Positions 45,230 through 54,208 are shown, counted from the stretch's first letter. The stretch is DNA of 64,000 nucleotides from Fodinibius halophilus (GCF_011059105.1 NZ_JAALLS010000002.1:1-64000), one strand, 5' to 3'. Numbers and translations: made by a program. Notes: generated by a model not told the origin, from the sequence alone.

Positions 45230-46105
45230 ATGAACAGCACCACAGAACTTTTTGAACAACATCGACCACAGCTGTTTAGGATCGCCTATGGGATGCTTGA
45301 ACGGGTAGCACCGGCAAAAGATATCGTACAAGAGGCCTATCTCCGCTGGCAAGACCAAGATATCGATAATATAAAATCGCCACATGCCTATTTATCTAAA
45401 ATTGTAAGCAGACTCTGTTTGGACGAACTGAAATCAGCCAAAAGCCGAAGGGAGCAGTATATTGGACCCGATCTGCCCGAACCGGTATTAACTTCCGAAA
45501 GTGGTAACCCGACAGAACATGTCGAGTTGACCGAAACGCTATCAATGGCCCTGCTGGTTGTTCTGGAACAGCTGACCCCGGTACAGCGCGCTGTCTTCCT
45601 GTTGCGCGAAGTTTTTGACTACGATTATGCCTCTATTGCATCTGTCGTTGACAAGTCTGAGGCCCACTGTCGAAAAATTGCGCAACGGGCTCGTGACCAA
45701 GTTCATGAACAGCGTCCCTATTTTGAAAAAGATATCCCCAAACAAAATGAACTAATCACTTCTTTCTTTGAAGCCGTACAGACAGGCGATATTTCGGAAG
45801 TAAAAGATTTACTGAAAAAGGAAGCTACACTCTATTCCGATGGCGGAGGCAAGGTAACTGCGGCCAGGAAACCGATCTACGGAGACGATAAGATCGCTCG
45901 GTTTATGCTGGGCATTCAAAAGAAGGCCCCCGAAGACCTTCATATTGAATTTCAAGATGTAAATGGAGAACCGGGCGCTGTAGTCTACATTGGTGATGAA
46001 TTATACAACGTTTGGTCGTTCCACACAGAGGGAGAGGTAATAAGCAATATATTTGTGGTTTTAAATCCCGAAAAACTCGAGCATATCGAGCATGAATCCC
46101 TCTAA
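45230..46105 (+). CDS. ECF41-type sigma factor with SnoaL-like C-terminal domain
   Basis: A 291-residue SigJ-like sigma factor. Region 2 (YGMLERVAPAKDIVQEAYLRW) and region 4 (YDYASIASVVDKSEAHCRKI) are followed from about residue 170 by a SnoaL/NTF2-like domain carrying the ECF41 markers: LPEP in the sigma linker, DGGGK near 204 and NPEKL near 283. In ECF41 factors this domain replaces an anti-sigma factor and controls activity in cis. It is cotranscribed with the decarboxylase-like gene. Confidence 0.93.
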   Translation: MNSTTELFEQHRPQLFRIAYGMLERVAPAKDIVQEAYLRWQDQDIDNIKSPHAYLSKIVSRLCLDELKSAKSRREQYIGPDLPEPVLTSESGNPTEHVELTETLSMALLVVLEQLTPVQRAVFLLREVFDYDYASIASVVDKSEAHCRKIAQRARDQVHEQRPYFEKDIPKQNELITSFFEAVQTGDISEVKDLLKKEATLYSDGGGKVTAARKPIYGDDKIARFMLGIQKKAPEDLHIEFQDVNGEPGAVVYIGDELYNVWSFHTEGEVISNIFVVLNPEKLEHIEHESL

Positions 46106-46355
46106 ATAAAATTAAGCTCTATTGAACGGGAGCAATATTACTTATTCTTAGACCTGTTATATTTGAGTAGACACTCGGTTAAGATATTTTGGGATAACCT
46201 AATAATAGAATAATGGAACTTCGTCATCAGATAAAGATCAAATCCCCCATAGTCCCTTTTGCTCACATTGATTGCCATTATGCAGATACTGCCCAAAGGA
46301 GGACTTCTAAAAGAAGAGACCTACCATAGTCCGAGCAGACGCTCGAAGCATTTTG

Positions 46356-46502
46356 GTGTAGGTCGGACATCCTGTCCGACTTTTTAAAGATTACAATTAA
46401 ATAAAGCTAGCCGGACAGGATGTCCGGCCTACAAGGCTATATGATAGCTCAAACGCCTGTCAATTAATTCCATATCTATTGACACAGGGTTGTCATAACC
46501 AC
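46356..46502 (+). repeat. REP pair plus promoter-like repeat, copy 1 (upstream of uvrA-like gene)
   Basis: Two REP palindromes, GTCGGACA-tcc-TGTCCGAC and GCCGGACA-gga-TGTCCGGC, face each other across a short spacer. A unique tail follows that ends in TTGACA-CAGGGTTGTCATAACCAC. The whole block recurs at 48842-48969 directly after the gene. TTGACA (46479) with TTTATA (46503) could be the promoter of the uvrA-like gene; the dyad GGTTGTCATAACC lies between them. Confidence 0.75.
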
Positions 46503-46555
46503 TTTATAGTTTCCGGGGTATTCAAGTGTATTAATTAGAATAGTATCCCCCATGT

Positions 46556-48832
46556 ATGCAGCAACATTATATAGAAGTTACCGGCGCACGAAAAAACAAC
46601 TTGAAGAATATTTCCCTCAAAATTCCCAAACAGAAGATTACCGTCTTTACCGGGGTTTCGGGCGCAGGCAAATCGTCTATCGTCTTTGATACCATTGCTG
46701 CAGAGTCGCAACGACAACTGAATGAAATGTTTGGCTCTTTTATTCGAAATCGCCTGCCGAAATACGGCCAGCCCAATGTGGATTCAATAAATAATTTATC
46801 CACGGCTGTTATTATCGATCAAAAAGCGATCAGGGGCAACTCTCGGTCAACCGTAGGTACCATTACAGATATTTATTCGCTGTTTCGGTTGTTATACTCA
46901 CGCATCGGTGAGCCCTCAGCCGGCTATTCCAATGCCTACTCATTTAATGATCCCGAAGGGATGTGTCCGAGATGCGACGGACTTGGTGAGGTGAAAAAGC
47001 TCGATCTGGATAAACTGCTTGATACCTCCAAATCACTCAATGAGGGGCCGATCAACTTTCCGGGCTTTAGTGTGGGCGGTTACTGGTGGGAAATCTATGC
47101 CAATTCAAATCTCTTTGATAATGACAAAAAACTTGCGAATTACACCAAAGAAGAGTGGCAAGGATTGCTCCATGAGCCCGACAATGTTGAAAACATAACT
47201 ACACATGCCAAAGGGCATAAACGGGATTATGAAGGGTTAGTAGATCGGTTCAACCGTCTCTACATCAACAGGGACACCAGCTCGCTGAGCGAAAAAAAAC
47301 GCAAACAAATTAAGCAGGTATTGTCCAGCGGCAGCTGTCCGCTTTGTGAAGGCTCAAGGCTCAGTCAAGCAGCGCTCGAGAGTACCATCAATAGCCATAA
47401 CATTGCTCAACTTGCAGCAATGGAAGTTCGTGAACTCATCGAAGTGGTGCGAAAGTTGCAAAATACTGACGATACGATTGCCCTCCCAATCATATCAGAA
47501 ATAACAAAAAGCCTGCAGTACCTTATCACCGTCGGACTTGGATATCTTACCCTCGACCGGCCAACGCCAACACTTTCAGGGGGAGAATCCCAGCGTATCA
47601 AAATTGTGAAACGACTGGGCAGCAGCTTGTCTGACATGCTTTATATTTTTGACGAGCCTACGGTTGGGCTCCATCCACGAGATGTACAGGGACTCATTGA
47701 TCTGCTCCAGGAACTAAGAGATAAAGGCAATACCGTGCTTGTTGTGGAACATGACCACGATGTAATAAAGATAGCAGATCATGTGGTGGATGTTGGGCCC
47801 CGAGCGGGTAAGCAGGGTGGAGAAATCGTTTATCAAGGTAGCATTGATGGTTTATATCAGGCCGAATCACCTACCGGACGGCAGCTGCGACAGGAAAAGC
47901 CGATCAAATCGGAATCCCGTCAACCTACGGGACAGATGAAGATCTCGAACGCCACTTTGCACAACCTGAAGAATATTACGGTAAGTATTCCGAAAGGAGT
48001 ATTAACGGCTGTATCGGGTGTCGCGGGAGCAGGTAAGAGTACGCTCATGAAAGTGTTTCTCCAAGAGTATCCCGAAGCGATAATTGTGGACCAATCTGCT
48101 GTTGGGCGATCCAGTCGCTCCATCCTTGCTACCTATTCCGGACTTATGGATGAAATCCGTAAACTTTTTTCCAAGTCCAATGATGTAAGCAAATCCCTAT
48201 TTAGTTTTAATTCAGATGGATCCTGTCCCAAATGTGGGGGACGCGGTGTTATATACACTGATTTGGCGTTTATGGAATCCGTAGAATCAACTTGTGAAGC
48301 CTGTAACGGAAAACGGTATAGCAAGAAAGTGCTCCAACATAAATTCCGAGGCCAATCTATAAGCGATGTCTTAAAAATGACAGCAAGTGAGGCAGCAAAC
48401 TTTTTTGAAGATGCACAAACTCGGAATACACTTCGGGCTATCAATGCCGTGGGGCTGGGATATCTTCGACTTGGCCAGACAACATCCAGCCTGTCGGGTG
48501 GCGAATGCCAACGCCTAAAACTAGCAAGTGAACTACATAAGTCTGGTGAAGTTTACGTATTGGATGAGCCAACTACCGGACTTCACAGAGCGGACTTAGA
48601 ACGACTGTTATCCATTATTAATCGTTTGGTGGATGAGGGGAATTCGGTCATTGTTATTGAACACAATCTGGATATCGTAAAAAACGCCGACTGGGTTATT
48701 GACCTGGGGCCGGAAGGAGGAGCGGCCGGCGGACAGATTTTGTTTGAAGGTACTCCAGCACAACTGCTTGATTCCCAAGAATCAATTACAGCGACCTTCC
48801 TGAGAAAATCGCTCGCATCTGTTCCTTGTTAA
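46556..48832 (+). CDS. UvrA-like ABC ATPase (short, UvrB-independent type)
   Basis: A 758-residue protein with two ABC ATPase halves. The first has Walker A GVSGAGKSSIVFD and signature TLSGGESQRIKI; the second has GVAGAGKSTLM and SSLSGGECQRLKL. Zinc CxxC pairs are at CPRCDGLG and CPKCGGRG/CEACNGKR. At about 200 residues shorter than housekeeping UvrA it lacks the UvrB-binding and part of the insertion domains. Such class II UvrA proteins (DrrC-like) are linked to resistance to DNA-binding drugs. It is alone between two copies of a REP block. Confidence 0.88.
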   Translation: MQQHYIEVTGARKNNLKNISLKIPKQKITVFTGVSGAGKSSIVFDTIAAESQRQLNEMFGSFIRNRLPKYGQPNVDSINNLSTAVIIDQKAIRGNSRSTVGTITDIYSLFRLLYSRIGEPSAGYSNAYSFNDPEGMCPRCDGLGEVKKLDLDKLLDTSKSLNEGPINFPGFSVGGYWWEIYANSNLFDNDKKLANYTKEEWQGLLHEPDNVENITTHAKGHKRDYEGLVDRFNRLYINRDTSSLSEKKRKQIKQVLSSGSCPLCEGSRLSQAALESTINSHNIAQLAAMEVRELIEVVRKLQNTDDTIALPIISEITKSLQYLITVGLGYLTLDRPTPTLSGGESQRIKIVKRLGSSLSDMLYIFDEPTVGLHPRDVQGLIDLLQELRDKGNTVLVVEHDHDVIKIADHVVDVGPRAGKQGGEIVYQGSIDGLYQAESPTGRQLRQEKPIKSESRQPTGQMKISNATLHNLKNITVSIPKGVLTAVSGVAGAGKSTLMKVFLQEYPEAIIVDQSAVGRSSRSILATYSGLMDEIRKLFSKSNDVSKSLFSFNSDGSCPKCGGRGVIYTDLAFMESVESTCEACNGKRYSKKVLQHKFRGQSISDVLKMTASEAANFFEDAQTRNTLRAINAVGLGYLRLGQTTSSLSGGECQRLKLASELHKSGEVYVLDEPTTGLHRADLERLLSIINRLVDEGNSVIVIEHNLDIVKNADWVIDLGPEGGAAGGQILFEGTPAQLLDSQESITATFLRKSLASVPC

Positions 48833-48841
48833 ATATTATAA

Positions 48842-48969
48842 GTGTAGGTCGGACATCCTGTCCGACTTTTTAAAGATAAAGCTAGCCGGACAGGATGTCC
48901 GGCCTACATGGCAGCTCAAATACCTGTTAATTAATTCCACACCTATTGACATAGGGTTGTCATAACCAC
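48842..48969 (+). repeat. REP pair plus promoter-like repeat, copy 2 (downstream of uvrA-like gene)
   Basis: Same order as 46356-46502, with a shorter spacer between the two palindromes. Its tail, TTGACA-TAGGGTTGTCATAACCAC, ends 55 bp before the DinB-family gene at 49024, so the same promoter-like block now stands upstream of a second gene. TTGACA is at 48946 and a candidate TGTTAT -10 at 48971. Confidence 0.75.
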
Positions 48970-49023
48970 CTGTTATGTTCAAAGCAGAAACTATTTATTT
49001 AACTAAAAGACAATCCTATAACT

Positions 49024-49521
49024 ATGGAATTGATCCCGTTATTTACCAAAGAGCTGGAACAGGAAGCACAGACAACCCATGATTTTTTAGGGCTCGTGCC
49101 TACCGATAAATTTGATTGGAAACCGCATGATAAAAGTATGCCTATGCAGCGACTGGCTGTTCATATAGCAGAAATCCCGGGCTGGATAGAGACCGCATTA
49201 ACTACAGAGGTCCTTGATTTTGCAGAAGACGACTATGAGCCAACTCCTGTTGAGGATACTCAAGGATTAATTGACCTTCTCGAGGGGTCGGTAGAGAGGG
49301 CAAAAAAAGCGCTAAAACAGGCTACTGAAGATGATCTACTACCCACATGGACCATGCGCGATGGTGACCAAGTACTCATAGAAATGCCCAAACATGGCGT
49401 TATTCGTCATTCTTTTGACCAGATAACCCACCACCGGGCCCAGCTAGGAGTTTATTTCCGATTATTGGATATCCCCGTACCAAATAGTTATGGCCCCACA
49501 GCGGATAACCAGCAGTTTTAG
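49024..49521 (+). CDS. DinB-family protein
   Basis: A 165-residue four-helix bundle protein. Candidate metal-binding histidines are in RLAVHIAEIPGW (about 47) and the C-terminal SFDQITHHRAQLGVYFRLL (about 135-140). DinB-superfamily proteins include putative glutathione- or bacillithiol-type transferases; no specific function is known for this one. It follows the second copy of the REP/promoter block. Confidence 0.9.
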   Translation: MELIPLFTKELEQEAQTTHDFLGLVPTDKFDWKPHDKSMPMQRLAVHIAEIPGWIETALTTEVLDFAEDDYEPTPVEDTQGLIDLLEGSVERAKKALKQATEDDLLPTWTMRDGDQVLIEMPKHGVIRHSFDQITHHRAQLGVYFRLLDIPVPNSYGPTADNQQF

Positions 49522-49542
49522 TATTATTTTCTACAGATCTCA

Positions 49543-49750
49543 CTGGTTCAAGGTTGTTCCTTGGACCAGTATTTTATGTAGCTGGCACAAGTTGCAAACT
49601 TGCGCCAGGCAACGGATGTAACTAAACACAAGTTAAAAGTTGTGCCAGAAAAGATTCACCGCTGGTTCAAGTCTGTGACTTGGACCAGCTTTTTTACAGT
49701 CGGCACAAGTTAAAAATTTTTACCACACAACGGATATAACTAAACTCAGT
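49543..49750 (+). repeat. Two tandem hairpin-bearing repeat units
   Basis: Unit 1 starts at 49543 and unit 2 at 49662, a period of 119 bp. Each has CTGGTTCAAG...CTTGGACCAG (strong hairpin), then GGCACAAGTT, then CAACGGATRTAACTAAAC. Unit 1 also contains CTGGCACAAGTT-gca-AACTTGCGCCAG. They look like REP-type palindromes and could act as terminators for the DinB gene. Confidence 0.7.
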
Positions 49751-49773
49751 ATTTGAATCAATCAACAACTGAT

Positions 49774-50280
49774 ATGAATAACTCTACCATACAGCAATAC
49801 AACTATCACCAGTGGGCCAATGACCGGACTTTTAACCACCTAAGCGAACTCCCGGATGAAATTTATGACAATGAAATCGAAAGCGTGTTTTCATCCATTT
49901 CGGAGGTGATTACTCATCTGTATCAAGTGGATGCTATGTGGCTAAGTGTGATGTCGGGTGACGCTTTTGAGGAAACCATGGCCAAACTAAAAGAGATAAA
50001 GAGACGGTCAGCCAATAAAGGATTGGAGCAAATACAGAAGTTATATGCTGAGCTTTCTGAACGGTACCAACCCTTTTTAAATGATGTCGCTGATCTTGAT
50101 GCCGATATTTCGGTAAATCATCCCCAATATGGTACTCTTGAAACTACGGTATCAGAATTAGTACAGCATGTAGTCAATCACGGCACCTACCATCGTGGAA
50201 ACATAACGGCTATGCTTCGTCAACAGGGACATTCCGGCGTACAAACCGACTTTGTTTTCTATCTCTATGAGATTGCCTAA
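49774..50280 (+). CDS. DinB-family protein, second copy
   Basis: About 168 residues from ATG 49774; a TTG at 49753 is an alternative. The family pattern is clear: YNYHQWANDRTFNHL at the start, EVITHLYQVDAMW (about 48) and HVVNHGTYHRGNITAML (about 133-140), where the three histidines form the metal site. This is the more canonical DinB form in the window, closest to the YfiT/DinB subgroup. Function unknown. Confidence 0.9.
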   Translation: MNNSTIQQYNYHQWANDRTFNHLSELPDEIYDNEIESVFSSISEVITHLYQVDAMWLSVMSGDAFEETMAKLKEIKRRSANKGLEQIQKLYAELSERYQPFLNDVADLDADISVNHPQYGTLETTVSELVQHVVNHGTYHRGNITAMLRQQGHSGVQTDFVFYLYEIA

Positions 50281-50422
50281 ACTAAAAACTGTGGTAATCC
50301 TACAGACCTCCGGGGTTTTCGACTTGAATGCCTTAGACTCCCAACTCCGCAAAAAATGGGTGTCTAGGGTACCGGCCATCGGGCATATTAAGGCACACCT
50401 TTAACATCCTAAAGAACCTATT

Positions 50423-50899
50423 ATGCCTGATTTTAAAATTATACCTATTCCCGCTTCAGTGGCCCATCACATTCGCACTACGATGCAAGATCGGTATGGC
50501 CACTCACTGGAAGTCACCCAATCAGAAGAAGATCATAACAATCCCTGCCGGCTGTGCCTCGAAGATACCCACAAAGGCGATGAGCAGATCCTGTTTTCGT
50601 ATTCCCCCTTTGCAGAAAACGATGATCCCTATGCCGAGGTGGGACCGATTTACATCCATAAAGAGTGCGCCGGACCATATCAAGAGGTACACACTTTTCC
50701 GCCGGATATTCGAGCTCGTCCCTGGCTTACGGTGCGTGGCTATAACGCGGATCATGCCATTCACACCGCCCAGCTAACAAAGGGCGAAGAGATAGAATTG
50801 GCGATTGGCGACGTTTTTTCTGATCCTGAAGTTTCTTACATACATGTTCGCCATGGCACCTACGGCTGCTATCTAATGCGCATTGAACGAGTTAATTGA
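50423..50899 (+). CDS. DUF1203 family protein
   Basis: A 158-residue cytoplasmic protein. The motif NPCRLCLEDTHKGDEQILFSYSPF and the closing YIHVRHGTYGCYLMRI are diagnostic of DUF1203. No function is known. It begins a rightward cluster with the PaiB-like and Ada-like genes, 16 bp before the next start. Confidence 0.92.
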   Translation: MPDFKIIPIPASVAHHIRTTMQDRYGHSLEVTQSEEDHNNPCRLCLEDTHKGDEQILFSYSPFAENDDPYAEVGPIYIHKECAGPYQEVHTFPPDIRARPWLTVRGYNADHAIHTAQLTKGEEIELAIGDVFSDPEVSYIHVRHGTYGCYLMRIERVN

Positions 50900-50914
50900 T
50901 AAGAAGATTCTTCT

Positions 50915-51541
50915 ATGTACACCCCCAAACATTACAAACAAGACGACTGGGATGAAATCCAGCAGTTTATCAAAACCTATTCTTTTGCCACCTTGGTGAG
51001 TATCGGTGATGAATATCCGGTGGCTTCCCATATCCCCATTGAGCTGGAGACAAATTTTGATGACGAAACCGTGCTCTGGGGACATATTGCCCGCGGTAAC
51101 CGACAGTGGAGAGGATTCCGGGATCAGCCGAATGTGTTGGCTATTTTTCAGTCATACAATAGCTATATCTCCTCTTCATGGTATCAAGAACCGGAGGTCC
51201 CGACCTGGAACTACCAGGCTGTCCATATCTATGGAAAACTATCTGAACTTTCTGAGGAGGCGTTGCGGGAATCTCTGCGACGGCTGGTCGATAAATATGA
51301 GCAGGAATCGGAGTGCCCGGTTTCTATGGACTCACTGCCCGATGCGGTGGTCGAACCTCAGCTTAAAGGGGTATTTGGTTTCGAGATATCCATTGACAAG
51401 GTGGAGGCTTCGTATAAGCTGAGTCAAAATAAGAGTGAAGAAGATCACGCCAACGTTATTGAGAAATTGATGGGAAGAGGAGATACACAGAGTCGTGGAG
51501 TGGCAGAAGCGATGAAGAGATCACAGAATGATGAATCCTAA
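50915..51541 (+). CDS. PaiB-like FMN-binding negative transcriptional regulator
   Basis: A 208-residue protein. The N-terminus YTPKHYKQDDWDEIQQFIKTY, then YPVASHIPIELE, GHIARGNRQWR and SSWYQEPEVPTWNYQAVHIYG match the PaiB family (split-barrel FMN-binding fold). PaiB was described as a repressor in Bacillus; oxidoreductase activity is also possible. It is tightly linked to DUF1203. Confidence 0.93.
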   Translation: MYTPKHYKQDDWDEIQQFIKTYSFATLVSIGDEYPVASHIPIELETNFDDETVLWGHIARGNRQWRGFRDQPNVLAIFQSYNSYISSSWYQEPEVPTWNYQAVHIYGKLSELSEEALRESLRRLVDKYEQESECPVSMDSLPDAVVEPQLKGVFGFEISIDKVEASYKLSQNKSEEDHANVIEKLMGRGDTQSRGVAEAMKRSQNDES

Positions 51542-51617
51542 TAAAAGCGCAAGAATCGGGTTTTTAAGTTATCCAGCATGCTTAAATTGATGGAAAACGG
51601 TAACAGAATTTCCAAAT

Positions 51618-52457
51618 ATGATCGATTATAACCGCGTGGCCAAAGCCATCAGATACATCAACGAGCACGCTACCGAACAACCGAAGCTGGATAAGATTGC
51701 AGAAGCGATCCATCTTAGTCCCTACCACTTTCACCGGATGTTTAAGCAATGGGCGGGGGTAACCCCCAAAGAATTCCTGCAGTATGTCAGCCTGAACCAT
51801 GCCAAGAAGCTCTTACAAAAGGATCAAACAATTGCAGAAGCTACCTATCAGACGGGACTTTCCAGCACCAGCAGGCTGCATGATCTGTTTGTAAAGATTG
51901 AGGGAATGACGCCCGGGGAGTATAAAAAGAAGGGGAAAGCACTCGACCTCCGCTACCAGTTTGGAGAAAGCTTGTTTGGGCCTACCCTGATAGCTTCAAC
52001 CGGTAAAGGCATTTGCCATCTTAGTTTTGTTGATGATAAAGATAATGCCTTGCAACAACTTAGAAAGCGATGGACCAATGCCCGCTTTGGAGAGGAAAAG
52101 GATGGACATATTGAAAAACTGCAGCAACAACTAATCAATAAGCAGGAAGACCTTGATGAAGTAAAGCTGCATATTCGCGGTACCGATTTTCAATTGAAGG
52201 TGTGGGAGGCGCTGCTGAAAATTCCAGCGGGACAACTGGCTTGTTACTCTAATATCGCCCGTGCCATTGACAATCCCAAGGCCTCGCGCGCCGTTGGTAC
52301 TGCCCTGGCCAACAACCCCGTGGCTTATCTGATTCCCTGCCACCGGGTCATCCGAAAGGTGGGAGGAATCGGGGAGTACCGATGGGGCAGCACTCGCAAG
52401 CAGGCCATTATTGGGTGGGAGTCGGCTAACGCAGAGAATAATGATGCAAATATATAG
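51618..52457 (+). CDS. AraC-HTH/O6-methylguanine-DNA methyltransferase (Ada C-terminal parts)
   Basis: A 279-residue protein. An AraC-type HTH domain spans about 1-105 (DKIAEAIHLSPYHFHRMFKQWAGVTPKEFLQYV). The methyltransferase domain follows at about 115-275 with the active-site motif NPVAYLIPCHRVI, Cys in PCHRV, and GGIGEYRWG. It resembles E. coli Ada without its N-terminal zinc domain, which is encoded separately at 52821. The enzyme transfers methyl groups from O6-methylguanine and probably regulates alkylation genes. Confidence 0.93.
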   Translation: MIDYNRVAKAIRYINEHATEQPKLDKIAEAIHLSPYHFHRMFKQWAGVTPKEFLQYVSLNHAKKLLQKDQTIAEATYQTGLSSTSRLHDLFVKIEGMTPGEYKKKGKALDLRYQFGESLFGPTLIASTGKGICHLSFVDDKDNALQQLRKRWTNARFGEEKDGHIEKLQQQLINKQEDLDEVKLHIRGTDFQLKVWEALLKIPAGQLACYSNIARAIDNPKASRAVGTALANNPVAYLIPCHRVIRKVGGIGEYRWGSTRKQAIIGWESANAENNDANI

Positions 52458-52458
52458 A

Positions 52459-52480
52459 GCACGAGCGGGACGCTCGCGCC
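52459..52480 (+). repeat. REP-like hairpin
   Basis: GCACGAGC-ggga-CGCTCGCGC forms a compact hairpin just after the Ada-like gene. It is related in form to the one at 58869-58897. Confidence 0.6.
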
Positions 52481-52487
52481 AGTTTAG

Positions 52488-52638
52488 TTATAGAGGGCTC
52501 CGCAAAACCTAGCTTGTCATCCTGAATTCAGTTCAGAATCTTGAGTCAAGATCGCACTTTATGTTAGATGCTGAAACAAGTTCAGCATGACAAGATAATA
52601 TTTATTCAATATCCCACTACTACGCACAAGGCTTTATA
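52488..52638 (+). mobile_element. Diverged MITE-like element, third copy
   Basis: About 141 bp (52493-52633) flanked by TTATA on both sides (52488-52492 and 52634-52638). The left end GAGGGCTCCGCAAAACC matches the 129-bp element's left end at 15 of 17 positions; the right end (CGCACAAGGCT) is more degraded. The interior differs (an internal TGTCATCCTGAA / TTCAGCATGACA dyad) but the size and duplication length agree. Confidence 0.6.
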
Positions 52639-52820
52639 GAGCAAGCTAAATCCCACTTACCGCAGGTAGTCGGTCACGGCTCCAAGAGGGTGGTTCTTGC
52701 CTCTGAGTCAGTAAAAGAGTTCCTCCTTGGAGAAGAGCCTGTCCGCCCACCGGCGGAAGGACAGGAGGATTGAACTATTTTATAGCTTAAGACTTATTCA
52801 CAGTATATGGAACAACCTTC

Positions 52821-53084
52821 ATGATTAGACAAGTAGTACTCGGAATAACTGAAAAAGAACAGAAACAAAAAATAAGATCACTTATCCGAAATGGAACAAT
52901 CAGCCTAGCCGGCAACCGGGACCTTAAGATATACGGGCGACTCAACTGTGGTTCTGGAAAACAAATGAATGCTGAAAACAGGGTCTTTTTCTGCAACGAG
53001 AAGGAGGCCCTGCAAAAAGGGTATCGCCCCTGCGGAACTTGTATGCATAAACGGTATCTTCAATGGAAAGAAAAACAGGCGTAA
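52821..53084 (+). CDS. Stand-alone Ada-type metal-binding domain protein
   Basis: An 87-residue protein equivalent to the N-terminal zinc domain of Ada. The family pattern is LNCGSGKQMNAENRVFF followed by KGYRPCGTCM. Four cysteines lie at about 43, 58, 71 and 74; the usual Cys at position 4 after the first is replaced by Lys (CGSGK), so zinc binding may use Cys58 instead. It is 364 bp downstream of the AraC-methyltransferase gene, suggesting Ada is split into two genes here. It could take methyl groups from phosphotriesters. Confidence 0.82.
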   Translation: MIRQVVLGITEKEQKQKIRSLIRNGTISLAGNRDLKIYGRLNCGSGKQMNAENRVFFCNEKEALQKGYRPCGTCMHKRYLQWKEKQA

Positions 53085-53105
53085 ACTTCTCTTTTTTATT
53101 AATCA

Positions 53106-53702
53106 ATGCTTAGCGAATTTAACTTTACAAAATGGTTTCTACTTATGCTGCCGATGACGTTGAGTGCCGGACCGGCTAATATCATGGGCGCATCTCTAGG
53201 GGCCACCCAGGGCTATCGGAAATCCCTGCCCTTCATCATAGGCTTAGCCCTTCCTGCGATAATTTATTCTCTGCTTATTGGCTATGGAGCAAATACCCTT
53301 ATCTCATCGTATCCATTTATCGTTGATGGCCTCCAATACGCCGGGGCAGCTTACATACTATTTCTGGCTGTAAAGTTTTTACTTCCACAAAAAAAGAGTG
53401 CTGATAAAGTAACTCCTCCAAAGCTGGGCTTTCGATCCGGGTTTATCTTATCCGCCTTAAACGGCAAACTGCTTACTATGCTTATCCTGATGTACTCCGT
53501 GATGCTTGGCAGCCAAAGCACTTCTGGGGAGATCTGGCTGATGACTTTCCTCCTTTTAATTACCGGTACCACCAGTAACAGTTTATGGATACTTGGAGGA
53601 GACCTGCTGTCACGTTTCTTTGTGTCTGAGAAAGCCATCCGATCCCAGAATATCGTCTTCGGGATTATGCTTTTGATTGTAGCAGTATGGCTGGTTCTGT
53701 GA
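53106..53702 (+). CDS. LysE-family exporter
   Basis: A 198-residue membrane protein with about six hydrophobic segments. The pattern PMTLSAGPANIMGASLGATQGYRKSLPFIIGLALPA is typical of LysE/RhtB exporters. Substrates of the family are amino acids or related compounds. It starts 21 bp after the Ada-domain gene, so cotranscription is likely; the reason for the link is not clear. Confidence 0.88.
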   Translation: MLSEFNFTKWFLLMLPMTLSAGPANIMGASLGATQGYRKSLPFIIGLALPAIIYSLLIGYGANTLISSYPFIVDGLQYAGAAYILFLAVKFLLPQKKSADKVTPPKLGFRSGFILSALNGKLLTMLILMYSVMLGSQSTSGEIWLMTFLLLITGTTSNSLWILGGDLLSRFFVSEKAIRSQNIVFGIMLLIVAVWLVL

Positions 53703-53800
53703 GGCAGGGGTTTGGTTGTTGGTTATTAGTTATTGGTTATCAGGTGTCAGTTCCTGAATAAGGTTGCTTGGCGTACCCATTTGTCACACTCATATACCGA

Positions 53801-54208
53801 TCATTCTTCTAAGAACTTAGCCTTCAGCTCGGGCGTTGGCACCATGCAGCTGTCTCTTTTCCCAAACCATTGATAGCGGTTGTTGGCAATCACATCATAC
53901 ACCCAATCACGAATAACGGTGGGCAAAATTATAAACCCATACAGCATTGGGTACAGGCCCGAAAGATTGCGGGCTATTCTCAGCGCTGCTGATGATTTTA
54001 TATAATAGCTTTCCCCCTCAATCAAAATGATGCTGTCAACCTTTTGTGTATCGATACCAAACTTATCGGTTAGCTCCTGACCTATATCCGACTGGAGAGC
54101 GGCAAAGCGGAACAGGTCATCTTTATCTCTTTTAATAATAAATACTACAGAGCCGGTGCAAAGATTACAGACTCCATCGAACAGTACTATTTTTTTGCTG
54201 TCTCCCAT
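53801..54208 (-). CDS. DCC-family thiol-disulfide oxidoreductase-like protein
   Basis: A 135-residue protein with the DCC signature DGVCNLCTGSVVFIIKRD (DxxCxxC) near residue 10 and the typical RFAALQSDIGQEL and ALRIARNLSGLYP. The family resembles thioredoxin-fold oxidoreductases; substrates are unknown. It follows the AlkA-like gene's 3' end at a distance and runs in the same direction. Confidence 0.92.
   Translation of the reverse strand: MGDSKKIVLFDGVCNLCTGSVVFIIKRDKDDLFRFAALQSDIGQELTDKFGIDTQKVDSIILIEGESYYIKSSAALRIARNLSGLYPMLYGFIILPTVIRDWVYDVIANNRYQWFGKRDSCMVPTPELKAKFLEE

Noticed and set aside
46356-48969. Composite transposon around the UvrA-like gene
   Set aside because: The flanking repeats are direct REP blocks without transposase, terminal inverted ends or target duplications.
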